From contig CANLOU010000001.1 of NCBI GenBank assembly GCA_947492995.1, positions 124,001-188,000 of the forward strand: DNA of 64,000 nucleotides, given 5' to 3'. Positions 31,044-40,173 of the stretch are shown here, piece by piece. This DNA comes from an uncultured Litoreibacter sp. (lineage in GTDB: Bacteria; Pseudomonadota; Alphaproteobacteria; Rhodobacterales; Rhodobacteraceae). A program made the translations under genes and the position numbers. The notes under the pieces are model-generated. The model saw only the letters and a list, made by a program, of their open reading frames with translations, had not been told where the DNA came from and ran no database searches. Every line of letters begins with the position of its first letter. Position 1 is the first letter of the stretch.

Positions 31044-32255
31044 TTACTCCTGCCCTTTGGCAGAGCGGACATTGGACGGAGGCCGCGTATTGCGGGTCAG
31101 TTGCCGGATAGCTTGCGTCACGGTCGCCAGATCGCCCGAAACCTGCGCCGCGGTTTCCTGCCGCCCAGCTTTCAGCTCTTCAAGAATTTTGAGCAATTGC
31201 ACGTCGATGGACCGCAGCCGCATCCGGCTTTCAGGGTCGATCCCTTCGCCATCCTCGGCGGTCCGCGCCAGATGCCCGATCAGCTGTTCCTGCCCATCCG
31301 CAACGCGGTTCAGCGCCTCACTTGGGTCAATCGTCGTGTCCAGCCGGTCGGTTAGTCGCTTCATGGAATCCGTCATGCGCTCCAGCCGCGTATCGGTGTC
31401 CTTGCGCGCGGTCTCCCCTTGCAAAAACAGCCCTTGCAGGCTGTCGATCTGCTCAACCATATGGTCCAGAACGGTGGCCACAACAGATTGGTCAAAGCCA
31501 CCTTGCCCGCCGTCCTCGCCAGAAGAAAACCCAACGCGGGTGATGGTCGACAGCCACTCTTCCATCTCGCGGTAGAACCGGTTCTGACCGTGGCCTGCAA
31601 ACAATTCCAACAGCCCCACAACCAACGACCCGGCCAACCCCAGCAAGGAGGACGCAAAGGCCGTGCCCATTCCCGCCAGCTGGCTTTCCAGCCCGCCGAT
31701 CAGGTTCGAAAAGACGTCTTGGCTGCTTTGCCCGTCTTGCACGTTAAGCGAACGGATGGTCTCAACAATGCCCGGAATTGTGGTCGCCAATCCGTAGAAG
31801 GTTCCCAAAAGCCCGAGGAAAATCAGAAGGTTTATGATGTATCTGGTGATGTCGCGGGACTCGTCCATCCGCGTGCCAACCGAATCCAAAATGGTGCGGG
31901 ACGATGATGCGCTGATCTGCATCCGCGCCCCACGCGACCGCAGCAGCGCCGCCAAAGACGCCAACAAACGCGGGGCGCGGTCCTCGTCCTCTGCTGCCGC
32001 CTCGCCTGCGAACCGTTCGATCCACGAGACCGACGTGATAAGCTGGAACACCTGCCAGAAGCAGGCAAACACGCCAAAGACGAACACCGCCAGAATGACG
32101 CCGTTCAGGAAGGGGTTTGCCAGAAAAACAGATGATACGGATGGGTAGATCAGGAAGCCGCCGAAGCCGACCAGCCCAAGGATAATCACCATCAACAGAA
32201 TTGCACGTATCGGCTGCGTAAACTGCCCGCTCCGCCCCCTGTCAGGAGTGTCCAT
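31044..32255 (-). CDS. MotA/ExbB-like proton channel protein
   Basis: A 403-residue membrane protein with four helices at about residues 15-37, 46-71, 138-163 and 193-220, the MotA/TolQ/ExbB proton-channel layout. The loop between helices 2 and 3 is cytoplasmic. A C-terminal 170-residue cytoplasmic tail is rich in heptad-like repeats. With the downstream MotB-like protein it should form a proton-driven motor unit coupled to the cell wall. The ATG at 32255 follows AAGGG; a TTG two codons earlier is possible. ChaC is 90 bases upstream on the same strand. Confidence 0.84.
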   Translation of the reverse strand: MDTPDRGRSGQFTQPIRAILLMVIILGLVGFGGFLIYPSVSSVFLANPFLNGVILAVFVFGVFACFWQVFQLITSVSWIERFAGEAAAEDEDRAPRLLASLAALLRSRGARMQISASSSRTILDSVGTRMDESRDITRYIINLLIFLGLLGTFYGLATTIPGIVETIRSLNVQDGQSSQDVFSNLIGGLESQLAGMGTAFASSLLGLAGSLVVGLLELFAGHGQNRFYREMEEWLSTITRVGFSSGEDGGQGGFDQSVVATVLDHMVEQIDSLQGLFLQGETARKDTDTRLERMTDSMKRLTDRLDTTIDPSEALNRVADGQEQLIGHLARTAEDGEGIDPESRMRLRSIDVQLLKILEELKAGRQETAAQVSGDLATVTQAIRQLTRNTRPPSNVRSAKGQE

Positions 32256-32272
32256 ACCCAAACCCTTGAATA

Positions 32273-32308
32273 GCCCGTATTCGTCTTTTTTTTTATGAAC
32301 ATACGGGC
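32273..32308. repeat. 8-bp inverted repeat with T-rich loop
   Basis: GCCCGTAT (32273-32280) and ATACGGGC (32301-32308) are perfect complements around a loop with nine consecutive T. It lies between the ChaC gene and the MotA-like gene. Read leftwards the loop is A-rich, so it is not an ordinary terminator for chaC. It could be an operator. Confidence 0.4.
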
Positions 32309-32345
32309 GCGCGTGTCAATTTGCCAAGGATTTCTGCGCGGCGCT

Positions 32346-32900
32346 CTAGCCGGCCAATTCCTTTACCCGCGCCACAAGCCATTCCATATCGGCGTCGCGC
32401 ACGCCCATCTGCGCCAAATGCGCAGCGGTGTTGTACAGATATTCGGTGTTCGGACCCCGGCCACCAACGGCATGGGCGATGACTTCCGCCTGCCGCTCCA
32501 ACGTCAAATCACCGCAATATTGAACGTGGTCTTGGTTGATGATGTAGGCCAAGGCCTGCACCTCGCGGCCGTCCTCCAGTTGAAGGGGCACCATATCCTC
32601 ATAATATGCGGACGAGATCAGCTCCCGCTCCCTCAGCATCGCCAGCACGGTGTCTGCCTCTTGGTCGGCCACCCGAAACGCCACCCCGTCGCACCGCGCA
32701 TCGTCAGCCACATCAAGCGCCAGCACCAGGCCTGGGTCGTCTTCAGACCCGCGATGATGGATCGACCACATACAAAACGAGCGGTGAAAGCCGGTCAGAT
32801 GCGCGACCACGCTTTCCGCTGGCTCAAAGCCCGGGTTCCACAGCAGCGAGCCGTACCCGAACACCCAAAGCGGCGTTTTCACCCTATCACTGGCCAGCAT
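32346..32900 (-). CDS. chaC: Gamma-glutamylcyclotransferase (ChaC family)
   Basis: A 184-residue ChaC-type enzyme that cleaves glutathione to 5-oxoproline and Cys-Gly in the cytosol. The substrate-binding loop VFGYGSLLWNPGF is at about residues 13-25, with HRSFCMWS and a conserved acidic YYEDMVPLQL near 98-107. Full length for bacterial ChaC. It is divergent from the DUF2125 gene and upstream of the stator-like pair; any functional link is unclear. Confidence 0.93.
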   Translation of the reverse strand: MLASDRVKTPLWVFGYGSLLWNPGFEPAESVVAHLTGFHRSFCMWSIHHRGSEDDPGLVLALDVADDARCDGVAFRVADQEADTVLAMLRERELISSAYYEDMVPLQLEDGREVQALAYIINQDHVQYCGDLTLERQAEVIAHAVGGRGPNTEYLYNTAAHLAQMGVRDADMEWLVARVKELAG

Positions 32901-32965
32901 GTGTCTGGTCCTCCTCCCCTCCGCCTAGTAAACGGGACGGCAAAGGAAAAGGGAAAACACGTCAG

Positions 32966-33964
32966 ATGCGCAAGTTAATCGCCCTCATCGTTGTCGTCGC
33001 CGCCGGGTGGGCGGGCTATTGGTTCATAGGCTCGCAAGGCCACAAGACCGCCATGACCAAATGGCTCGACGATCGCCGCGCCGAGGGCTGGCAGGTCGAA
33101 TACTCTGACCACTCGGTGCGCGGCTTCCCCAATCGCTTCGACACCACGCTGACCGACCTCTCCCTGACCGACCCCGAAACCGGCATCAGCTGGCAGGCTC
33201 CGTTCTTCCAGATCCTGTCGCTCAGCTACAAGCCCAACCATCTGATCGCCGTCTGGCCGAACGAGCAAATCATCGCCACCCCGCGCGAGAAATTTACCCT
33301 CAAAACCGACGACATGCGTGCGTCTTTGAAGGTCAAACCTTCCACCGCGTTGGCCTTGGACAGCGCCAATATCGAAATGGTCGCGGCGGTTATCACCTCA
33401 TCGGAGGGCTGGACCGCGGGCTTCGACACGCTCAACGCCGCCATCCGCAACGCGCCCGGCACCACCAGCACCTATGATGTCGCGGCCAATATCGACCAGC
33501 TTCTGCCCGCCGAGCCGCTGCGTGACCTCATCGACCAAGGCGGCACCCTGCCCGACCAGATCGAGGCGCTGCAATTCGATATTCAGGCAGAATTGGCCGA
33601 CCCGCTTAACCGCATCGCGTTGGAGACTCAACGCCCCGACATCACCGCCATCAAAATCCGTGACCTACGCGGCGCCTGGGGGGAGCTGGAAATTCGTGCG
33701 AAAGGCGACATGACCGTTGAGAACGCCAAACCCAAAGGCGAGATTGCCGTCACGGCCCGCAACTGGCGCGAAATGCTGGCCCTTGCGGTGCAAGCCGGTG
33801 CCATCGAACGCAACGCAGCTTCCGCCGCCGAATTCGGCCTTGGCCTATTGGCCAGTTCGTCGGGCAACGCCAACGCGCTGGACGCCACGCTCAGCTTTTC
33901 CAACGGCACGACCTTCCTTGGCCCGCTGCCCATCGGCCCAGCGCCAGAGATTAGGTTGCCTTAG
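32966..33964 (+). CDS. DUF2125 domain protein, membrane-anchored
   Basis: A 332-residue protein with one N-terminal helix (residues 3-22, KLIALIVVVAAGWAGYWF). A periplasmic body then matches the DUF2125 family of alphaproteobacteria (KWLDDRRAEGWQVEYSDHSVRGFPNRFD at about 32-59). The family function is unknown; the repeated beta-strand pattern recalls AsmA-like lipid-transfer proteins, which is inference. I chose ATG 32966. The frame is open for 120 codons further upstream, antisense to chaC, without family features. Confidence 0.87.
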   Translation: MRKLIALIVVVAAGWAGYWFIGSQGHKTAMTKWLDDRRAEGWQVEYSDHSVRGFPNRFDTTLTDLSLTDPETGISWQAPFFQILSLSYKPNHLIAVWPNEQIIATPREKFTLKTDDMRASLKVKPSTALALDSANIEMVAAVITSSEGWTAGFDTLNAAIRNAPGTTSTYDVAANIDQLLPAEPLRDLIDQGGTLPDQIEALQFDIQAELADPLNRIALETQRPDITAIKIRDLRGAWGELEIRAKGDMTVENAKPKGEIAVTARNWREMLALAVQAGAIERNAASAAEFGLGLLASSSGNANALDATLSFSNGTTFLGPLPIGPAPEIRLP

Positions 33965-34097
33965 CCTACGCTTCAAACCCCGCCCATAGTTCGGGCTGGA
34001 CCGAACTATGAAGGCACCATTAACGCCTGAAATGGCGCAAATTTACCTGCGCCAACGCTGAGCTAAGGTGAATTTTTGACCACTACCGTGCATCCAA

Positions 34098-34152
34098 GTT
34101 TTGTACAAATTGGGTTATAGGGGCACAGAAACATCCCCAATTAGTACAAAAC
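34098..34152. repeat. 18-bp imperfect inverted repeat between DUF2125 and extensin-like genes
   Basis: GTTTTGTACAAATTGGGT (34098-34115) faces CCCCAATTAGTACAAAAC (34135-34152) across 19 bases; 16 of 18 positions pair. Both flanking genes end here (convergent), so it could be a two-way terminator or a protein site. It is far more A/T-rich than its surroundings. Confidence 0.5.
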
Positions 34153-34213
34153 GCGATACAAGACCGGCATTTGGACTGCCGGCAGGGTCTATGAAAAACC
34201 CGCTAAATCAGCC

Positions 34214-34999
34214 CTACCGACAATAGCTCCCAGACCGATACCGCGCGGTATCAAAGTGGAAATGGTCCTGATGGAACCTGTTCGCATTTGGCCCCAACAC
34301 GGTGCCAAACGGCCCGCAGGCCGCCTTGTGCGCCCGCTTCAGGATCGGCCCCTGCTGCTTTGTGCGCCAGCCTTTCAGAACGGTGATCGTCTGGCCGTTG
34401 TTCAGGTTGATCGCGGAAATATCAACAGCCCGCCCCTTGGCGTGCTCCGAAAGCCGTCCAGATTTGGCACTGTTGCGGTTGCGGCAGGCGTAATGCGCCA
34501 CGATCTTCAGCGACCGCACCCCGCCGCCAACATTGCCCACGGCGGGCTTAAGCCCGTTCTTTACCCAGGAATTCAAGGCCTTCGCGGTCGTGCAATCAAT
34601 CGTGGGTTGCTGTGACAGCCCCACTCCGTCCACAGATGACAGCCGTACCGCATTCGGCACACCGCACGCGCCGCGCCCCTGAATAGGTGGAATGACCGTG
34701 CCCTTTATTGTGGCAACCCCGCAAACCGACCCGCGCGCGCTGACCGCAATCTGTTGCGCGCGCTTTTGTTTCAAACCTGCAGGCCGCTGCGTTGGACGTT
34801 GGGGGCGCTTGCCCTGAAACAGGCGTCGCAATCCAAAGCCGCGCTTAGCGGTCGAGGTCTTGGGCAGTGCCGCCGACTGCTCTGCCTTCGCAATCGCCTC
34901 TGCCGAGACGCCACGCGGAAGCGGCCGGATCGACCGATCCGGTGCGTTTGCAAAGACCGGGGAAATCAAAACCAAACTCAAGACCACTGCACGCCACAT
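34214..34999 (-). CDS. Extensin-like family protein (secreted, peptidase-like C-terminus)
   Basis: A 261-residue protein with a signal peptide (WRAVVLSLVLISPVFANA). A basic, proline-containing linker follows to about residue 85, then an extensin-like C-terminal domain. That domain carries SEHAKGRAVDIS (about residues 189-200) and HQDHFHFD (about 245-252), the SxHxxGxAxD and HxH pattern of zinc D-Ala-D-Ala carboxypeptidases. A cell-wall role is therefore likely but unproven. Two bases separate its start from the tyrC stop, so it is the last gene of hisC-tyrC-extensin. Confidence 0.87.
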   Translation of the reverse strand: MWRAVVLSLVLISPVFANAPDRSIRPLPRGVSAEAIAKAEQSAALPKTSTAKRGFGLRRLFQGKRPQRPTQRPAGLKQKRAQQIAVSARGSVCGVATIKGTVIPPIQGRGACGVPNAVRLSSVDGVGLSQQPTIDCTTAKALNSWVKNGLKPAVGNVGGGVRSLKIVAHYACRNRNSAKSGRLSEHAKGRAVDISAINLNNGQTITVLKGWRTKQQGPILKRAHKAACGPFGTVLGPNANRFHQDHFHFDTARYRSGSYCR

Positions 35000-35001
35000 G
35001 A

Positions 35002-35913
35002 TTACCGTCCCCGCCCAAAGTTAGGTGCATCGGTGTCTTGACCCGCCTCGATGATGCCCCGCCGCAACGCGCGGGTGCGGGTGAAATACGCGTGCAGATG
35101 GTCCCCATCGCCTTGCCGGATGGCCCGTTGCAGCGCAAACAGCTCCTCGGTGAACCGGCCCAGAATTTCCAGCGTTGCGTCCTTGTTGGTCAGGAAAACG
35201 TCGCGCCACATGGTCGGGTCCGACGCCGCGATCCGCGTGAAGTCCCGGAACCCCCCGGCGGAGTATTTCACCACCTCGCTATCCGTCACCCTGCGCAGGT
35301 CGTCGGCCACGCCCACCATCGTGTAGGCGATCAAATGCGGCGCATGGCTGGTCACCGCCACCACCAGGTCATGGTGGTCAGGCTCCATCTCGTCGACCAG
35401 CGCGCCCATCGCCTGCCAGAACCCTTTGTAAGTGTCCAACACGCCCGCATCCGCACCCTCTGGCGTCATCAACAGCCAACGGTTGTCGAACAGTTCGGCA
35501 AAGCCCGAATTCGGTCCCGACTGCTCGGTCCCGGCCAAGGGATGCGCCGGAATGAAATGCACGCCTTCAGGCAAATGCGGGGCCACAGCCTCGATCACCG
35601 CCCGTTTGGTGGACCCCACATCGCTGACCAAGGCGCCCTGTTTCAGATGCGGTGCGATCTCAGCGGCCACCGTCCCCATCGCGCCCACCGGCACGCAAAG
35701 CACAACCAGATCGGCATCAACAACCGCCTCCGCCGCACTGTCCACCACGCGGTCGCAGAACCCCAGCTTGCGGACTTCGTCGCGCGTCTCGGCCGACCGC
35801 GCGGTGCCCACAATCTCGCCCACAAGCCCGTCCGCCCGCATCCGATGCGCCATAGACGAGGCGATCAGCCCCAGCCCGATCAGCGCCACGCGCCCGTAAA
35901 TCTGCGCCATCAT
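35002..35913 (-). CDS. tyrC: Prephenate/arogenate dehydrogenase family protein
   Basis: A 303-residue NAD-dependent dehydrogenase of tyrosine biosynthesis, oxidatively decarboxylating prephenate or arogenate. The Rossmann motif is [13 protein letters not shown] (about residues 12-24). [16 protein letters not shown] (about 121-136) and [12 protein letters not shown] (about 186-197) carry the catalytic histidines. No chorismate mutase or ACT domain is fused. Start ATG 35913 (or 35910) overlaps the hisC stop. With HisC upstream it may complete phenylalanine/tyrosine synthesis. Confidence 0.94.
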   Translation of the reverse strand: MMAQIYGRVALIGLGLIASSMAHRMRADGLVGEIVGTARSAETRDEVRKLGFCDRVVDSAAEAVVDADLVVLCVPVGAMGTVAAEIAPHLKQGALVSDVGSTKRAVIEAVAPHLPEGVHFIPAHPLAGTEQSGPNSGFAELFDNRWLLMTPEGADAGVLDTYKGFWQAMGALVDEMEPDHHDLVVAVTSHAPHLIAYTMVGVADDLRRVTDSEVVKYSAGGFRDFTRIAASDPTMWRDVFLTNKDATLEILGRFTEELFALQRAIRQGDGDHLHAYFTRTRALRRGIIEAGQDTDAPNFGRGR

Positions 35914-36989
35914 CCCTGCCCCTTAAATTCCGCGATCACCGCCGCCACGCGGCGGCACGCCTGTTCAGACCCGATGGTGATGCGCAAACACTCCGGCAGG
36001 TTATACCCGCCAACCATCCGCACGATCAGCCCTTTGGCTTTCAACGCCGCGTCGCAGGTCCGCGCCTCGTCCTCTGATCCGAACCGCGCCAAAATGAAGT
36101 TGCACTCCGACGGGTCCGACGGCACGCCCGCCTTGGCCAATTCCGCCGCCAACCAGTCGCGCCATTTCGCGTTCTCGCGCCGGCAGCGCTCGGTATATCC
36201 GGTGTCGCGCACCGCCGCATGCGCCGCCTTCAGCGCGGGCCCCGACAGGTTGAACGGCCCGCGGATGCGGTTCAGCGTGTCCACGATCACCTGCGGCCCG
36301 TACCCCCAGCCAATGCGCAATCCGCCCAGCCCGTAAATCTTGGAGAATGTCCGCGTCATGAACACGTTCTCACGGCCCTCCATGACCGAAAGCCCCGCGT
36401 CAAACCCGTCCACATATTCGGCATAGGCCCCGTCAAGCACCAGCAAGCAGCCCGCGGGCAGCCCATCCGCCAACCGCGCCACTTCGGCCTCGGGGATCAT
36501 CGTCCCCGTCGGGTTGTTGGGGTTGGCGATGAACACCAGCTTGGTCTGCTCGGTGACACCGGCTAGCAGCGCGTCCACATCCGTGACCCGCTCGTTTTCC
36601 TTGACGCAAACAGGCGAAGCCCCCGCCGCCATGGCTGAGATTTTATACATCCCGAACCCGTGCTCGGTATGCAAAACCTCGTCGCCGGGTCCCGCATAGG
36701 CATAACACAAAAACGAGATGATCTCGTCCGAGCCAACGCCGCATATCACGCGCGCGGGATCGACCCCATGCACGTCGCCAATCGCCTCGCGCAGCCGCTC
36801 GTGCTGGGTCGAGGGATAGACATGCAACTCGCCGGCCGATTGCCGAAACGCGTCAGACGCGCGCGGGCTTGGCCCAAAAGGGTTCTCGTTGGAGGACAGC
36901 TTCACCACATCCGCCACCCCCTCAACCGAGGCCGCCCCGCCTTGGTAAAGCGCAATATCCAGAATGCCCGGCTGCGGAGTGATGGTCAT
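35910..36989 (-). CDS. hisC: Histidinol-phosphate / aromatic aminotransferase
   Basis: A 359-residue PLP aminotransferase of the HisC group. It has [13 protein letters not shown] (about residues 32-44), NPNNPTGT (about 160-167), the aspartate in DGAYAEYV, and [15 protein letters not shown] with the PLP lysine (about 212). It converts imidazole-acetol phosphate to histidinol phosphate. Coupling to tyrC suggests it may also, or mainly, act on phenylpyruvate-type substrates. ATG at 36989 has AGGA upstream. Confidence 0.92.
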   Translation of the reverse strand: MTITPQPGILDIALYQGGAASVEGVADVVKLSSNENPFGPSPRASDAFRQSAGELHVYPSTQHERLREAIGDVHGVDPARVICGVGSDEIISFLCYAYAGPGDEVLHTEHGFGMYKISAMAAGASPVCVKENERVTDVDALLAGVTEQTKLVFIANPNNPTGTMIPEAEVARLADGLPAGCLLVLDGAYAEYVDGFDAGLSVMEGRENVFMTRTFSKIYGLGGLRIGWGYGPQVIVDTLNRIRGPFNLSGPALKAAHAAVRDTGYTERCRRENAKWRDWLAAELAKAGVPSDPSECNFILARFGSEDEARTCDAALKAKGLIVRMVGGYNLPECLRITIGSEQACRRVAAVIAEFKGQG

Positions 36990-37096
36990 GGCAGTGATCC
37001 TAAGTCCCAAGTCCGCACTGTTTACCCGTGACCACCCTCAAAGAAAAGGGCGCAACATGTCGCTTCTTTTTGCCAAAAATATGCGCGCCGCAGGCC

Positions 37097-37117
37097 CAAA
37101 ATTTCGACGAAATTTTG
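37097..37117 (-). terminator. Hairpin downstream of priA (second of two)
   Basis: CAAAATTTCG and CGAAATTTTG form a perfect 10-bp stem with a single-base centre. It lies in the 158-base gap between the priA stop and the hisC start and, with the adjacent hairpin at 37120-37142, probably ends priA transcription. Such A/T stems without a poly-T tail could also be transcript 3'-end structures. Confidence 0.55.
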
Positions 37118-37119
37118 AT

Positions 37120-37142
37120 CAAGAGTTTTTCCAAAACTCTTG
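37120..37142 (-). terminator. Hairpin directly after priA
   Basis: CAAGAGTTTT and AAAACTCTTG pair over 10 bp with a three-base loop, starting six bases after the priA stop codon. It is the stronger candidate for the priA terminator of the tandem pair. Confidence 0.6.
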
Positions 37143-37147
37143 CCTGT

Positions 37148-39331
37148 TCAAAAGAAGCTCTGCGGATCAATATCAATCGACAGCCGCAAATCGCCCCTCA
37201 GCTTGATCGGCCGCACCCATTCCGCCAACGCGCCCTGCAGCGCCACACCTTTCGGCGCTTTGACCAGCAACCGCACACGATGCCGTCCCCTGATACGCGC
37301 AATCGGCGCGGGCGCAGGCCCATAGACCATCGCCCCGACCCGCTTCAACGCGCCATCATTGCGCGCCAAATGGTTGCCCAGATCAAACACCGGCCCGACC
37401 TCCGGGCCGGACAGCACAATCCCCGCCATGCGTCCGTAGGGCGGCACGCCCGCCTGTTCGCGCACCGCCGCCTCCGCCGCCCAGAACCCTTCTTCATCCC
37501 CAGATAAAATCGCGCGGATCACCGGATGCTCTGGCTGGAAGGACTGCAGCAAGGCCAGACCTTCCTTCTCCGCCCGCCCCGCGCGGCCTGCCACTTGACG
37601 CATCAGCTGAAACGTCCGCTCCGCCGCGCGTAAATCCGACCCTTGCAGGCCCAGATCCGCGTCAATCACCCCGACCAATGTCAGCAGTGGAAAGTTATGC
37701 CCTTTCGCCACCAGCTGCGTCCCGATGATGATATCGGCCTCGCCCGCCGCGATGCTTTCAATATGCGCCTTCAGCTGCCGCGCGGTGCCGTAGTGATCGG
37801 ACGACAACACCTGCACGCGCGCATCAGGAAACAGCGCCTCGACCTCCTCCCCCATCCGCTCCACACCGGGGCCAATTGGCGACAACCGGTCCTCGGCCTC
37901 GCAAGACGGGCAGACGGTCGGCATTGGCTTGGTCTCCCCGCATTGGTGGCACATCAGCCGCTTCAAAAACCGGTGCTCCACCATCCGCGCGTCGCAGTGG
38001 TCGCAACCGATCTGATGCCCGCAGGCCCGGCACAGGGTCACCGGCGCGTAGCCGCGGCGGTTCAGAAAGATCAGCGACTGCTCACCTCTCGCCACGCGCG
38101 CGCTGATCTCGCGCTGCAAGGTCGGCGACACCCATTTGCCCCCAGGCAAATCCTCCGCCCGCATATCAATCGCGCGCATCTGAGGCATGACCGCCGCCCC
38201 GAACCGCGACGTCAGCACCACGCGGCGATACTTCCCGGCTTCGGCATTGGCCCAGCTTTCCAAAGATGGCGTGGCCGAGGCCAGCACAACCTTCGCCCCA
38301 CACATCGACGCCCGCAGCACCGCCATGTCGCGGGCGTTGTAAAGCACCCCGTCCTCTTGCTTGTAGGACGTGTCATGTTCTTCATCGACGACGATCAGCC
38401 CTAGATCGCGATAGGGCAAAAACAGCGCCGAGCGCGCGCCCACGATCAGCTCCGCCCCGCCTTCGCCGACCATCTTCCAGACGCGACGCCGTTCGGTCAT
38501 GGTCACGCCGGAATGCCATTCAGCTGGCTTTGCCCCAAACCGCGCCTGCACCCGCGTCAAAAACTCCGATGTCAGCGCAATCTCTGGCAGCAACACCAGC
38601 GCCTGCCGACCGCTGCGCAGACAGGCCGCAACCGCCTCCAAATACACTTCGGTTTTGCCTGACCCTGTTACGCCCTTCAGCAAGGTGGTCGAATACCCGT
38701 CGCCCTCGTTCAGCACGGCCACAGCCGCCGCCTGATCCGCCGTTAACTCTTTGGAAGGCCGTTCGGGGTCCAATCGCGCAAATGGCAGGTCGCGGGGCGA
38801 CTGTTCCTCGAACACAGCCCCCTGCGCCACCATGCCCTTGACCACGGAGGTGCCGACCCCCGCCATCTCCGCCAGTTCTTTTAGGGTAAATGCCAGTCCG
38901 CCGAATTCCTCCAGCACGGCCAAGACCTTCTCCCGCGCGGGGGTCATGCGGTCTACCTCGCCGGTTCCCAAACGGTAAATCTTGCGCATCGAGGGCGGGT
39001 CGCCCAGCCCCGGTGACCGGGTTGCCAGCCGCAGCATGGCCGACATCGGCGTCAGCGTATACGCCCCGGCTTTCTCCAGAAAAGACACCATCTCGTCGCG
39101 CATCGGCGGCACGTCCAACACACGGATCACGGACCTCACCTTGGCGTAATCCCAGTCGCCCTTGCCCGGCCCCCAGACCACGCCCAGGACTTTCCGAGGC
39201 CCCAACGGCACCTCGACAAACGCGCCCAAATGGCAGCCGCCCTCGGGCGCTTTATAGTCCAAAACGCGGTCCAGCGGCTGCGTTGTCAAAACGCCCACCA
39301 AATCGCCTTCATGGAAAAAGCCTGCCGTCAT
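37148..39331 (-). CDS. priA: Primosomal protein N' (replication restart helicase PriA)
   Basis: A 727-residue superfamily 2 helicase that reloads the replisome at stalled forks. Walker A is TGSGKTEVYLE (about residues 225-235) and the DEEH box is VVDEEHD (about 325). Paired zinc sites are CRACGHQIGCDHC and CHQCGETKPMPTVCPSC (about 440-485). The N-terminal DNA-binding part is present. I chose ATG 39331 (MTAGFFHEGDLVGVLT); an earlier in-frame ATG adds 17 residues. Divergent from the transaldolase-like gene. Confidence 0.95.
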   Translation of the reverse strand: MTAGFFHEGDLVGVLTTQPLDRVLDYKAPEGGCHLGAFVEVPLGPRKVLGVVWGPGKGDWDYAKVRSVIRVLDVPPMRDEMVSFLEKAGAYTLTPMSAMLRLATRSPGLGDPPSMRKIYRLGTGEVDRMTPAREKVLAVLEEFGGLAFTLKELAEMAGVGTSVVKGMVAQGAVFEEQSPRDLPFARLDPERPSKELTADQAAAVAVLNEGDGYSTTLLKGVTGSGKTEVYLEAVAACLRSGRQALVLLPEIALTSEFLTRVQARFGAKPAEWHSGVTMTERRRVWKMVGEGGAELIVGARSALFLPYRDLGLIVVDEEHDTSYKQEDGVLYNARDMAVLRASMCGAKVVLASATPSLESWANAEAGKYRRVVLTSRFGAAVMPQMRAIDMRAEDLPGGKWVSPTLQREISARVARGEQSLIFLNRRGYAPVTLCRACGHQIGCDHCDARMVEHRFLKRLMCHQCGETKPMPTVCPSCEAEDRLSPIGPGVERMGEEVEALFPDARVQVLSSDHYGTARQLKAHIESIAAGEADIIIGTQLVAKGHNFPLLTLVGVIDADLGLQGSDLRAAERTFQLMRQVAGRAGRAEKEGLALLQSFQPEHPVIRAILSGDEEGFWAAEAAVREQAGVPPYGRMAGIVLSGPEVGPVFDLGNHLARNDGALKRVGAMVYGPAPAPIARIRGRHRVRLLVKAPKGVALQGALAEWVRPIKLRGDLRLSIDIDPQSFF

Positions 39332-39419
39332 ACACCCGCCATCTGATTGCCCTACCGTGCCCAAGTAAGGTAAAGCCGACATTAATCAGACCTCAACGCG
39401 CACCGAAAGGCCATCCCAC

Positions 39420-40073
39420 ATGAAATTCTTCGTAGACACCGCCGAGATTGACGAGATCAAAGAGCTCAACGCTTTGGGCATCGTGGACGGGGTGACAACC
39501 AACCCGTCGTTGATCGCCAAATCGGGCCGTGACATCCTCGAAGTGACCAAGGAAATTTGCGACATCGTTGATGGCCCCGTCTCGGCGGAAGTTGTGGCGC
39601 TCAAGGCCGACGACATGATCGCCGAGGGCCGCAAGCTGGCCAAGATCGCCGACAACATCGCCGTCAAAGTGCCGCTGACATGGGACGGGCTAAAAGCCTG
39701 CAACGTGCTGACCAACGAAGGCAATATGGTCAACGTCACGCTGTGCTTCTCTGCCAATCAGGCGCTGCTGGCCGCCAAGGTGGGCGCGACTTTCATCTCG
39801 CCCTTCATCGGCCGCCTCGACGACCTGAACCTCGACGGCATGGAGCTGATCGCAGACATTCGCGACATCTACGACAATTACGGGTTTGAAACGCAGATCC
39901 TCGCGGCCTCCATCCGGTCCGCCAACCACATGTCCGACTGCGCCAAAATCGGGGCCGACGTCGCAACCGCGCCGCCCGCCGTCATCAAGAAAATGGCCGA
40001 TCACGTGCTGACCGATAAGGGCCTGGACGGGTTCATGAAGGACGTGGCCAAGGCCAACATCAAGATCGTCTAA
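39420..40073 (+). CDS. fsa: Transaldolase / fructose-6-phosphate aldolase family enzyme
   Basis: A 217-residue small transaldolase of the FSA/TalC group. Motifs are [27 protein letters not shown], and [14 protein letters not shown] with the Schiff-base lysine at about residue 83. [32 protein letters not shown] is typical of the subfamily. Whether it acts as transaldolase in the pentose phosphate path or as FSA cannot be told from the sequence. ATG at 39420; the divergent priA start is 88 bases away. A strong terminator follows at 40095-40139. Confidence 0.93.
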   Translation: MKFFVDTAEIDEIKELNALGIVDGVTTNPSLIAKSGRDILEVTKEICDIVDGPVSAEVVALKADDMIAEGRKLAKIADNIAVKVPLTWDGLKACNVLTNEGNMVNVTLCFSANQALLAAKVGATFISPFIGRLDDLNLDGMELIADIRDIYDNYGFETQILAASIRSANHMSDCAKIGADVATAPPAVIKKMADHVLTDKGLDGFMKDVAKANIKIV

Positions 40074-40094
40074 GCCGGTCCAATAACGCATTCG

Positions 40095-40139
40095 TGACCG
40101 CGGTCGGGGCAGTTTCCCGTCCGCGGTCATTTTCTTTTC
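40095..40139 (+). terminator. Intrinsic terminator after the transaldolase gene
   Basis: TGACCGCGG (40095-40103) pairs with CCGCGGTCA (40121-40129), with an inner CGGG/CCCG stem. It is followed directly by TTTTCTTTT. It begins 22 bases after the stop codon. Confidence 0.92.
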
Positions 40140-40173
40140 GGCTACCGTGCGTCCAAACCAAAAGGGGCGGCAA

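Noticed and set aside
29037..32255. A complete Zorya defence system
   Set aside because: Only ZorA/ZorB-like motor proteins are present; no helicase, nuclease or ZorC-type gene is nearby, so I describe it as a stator-like pair only.
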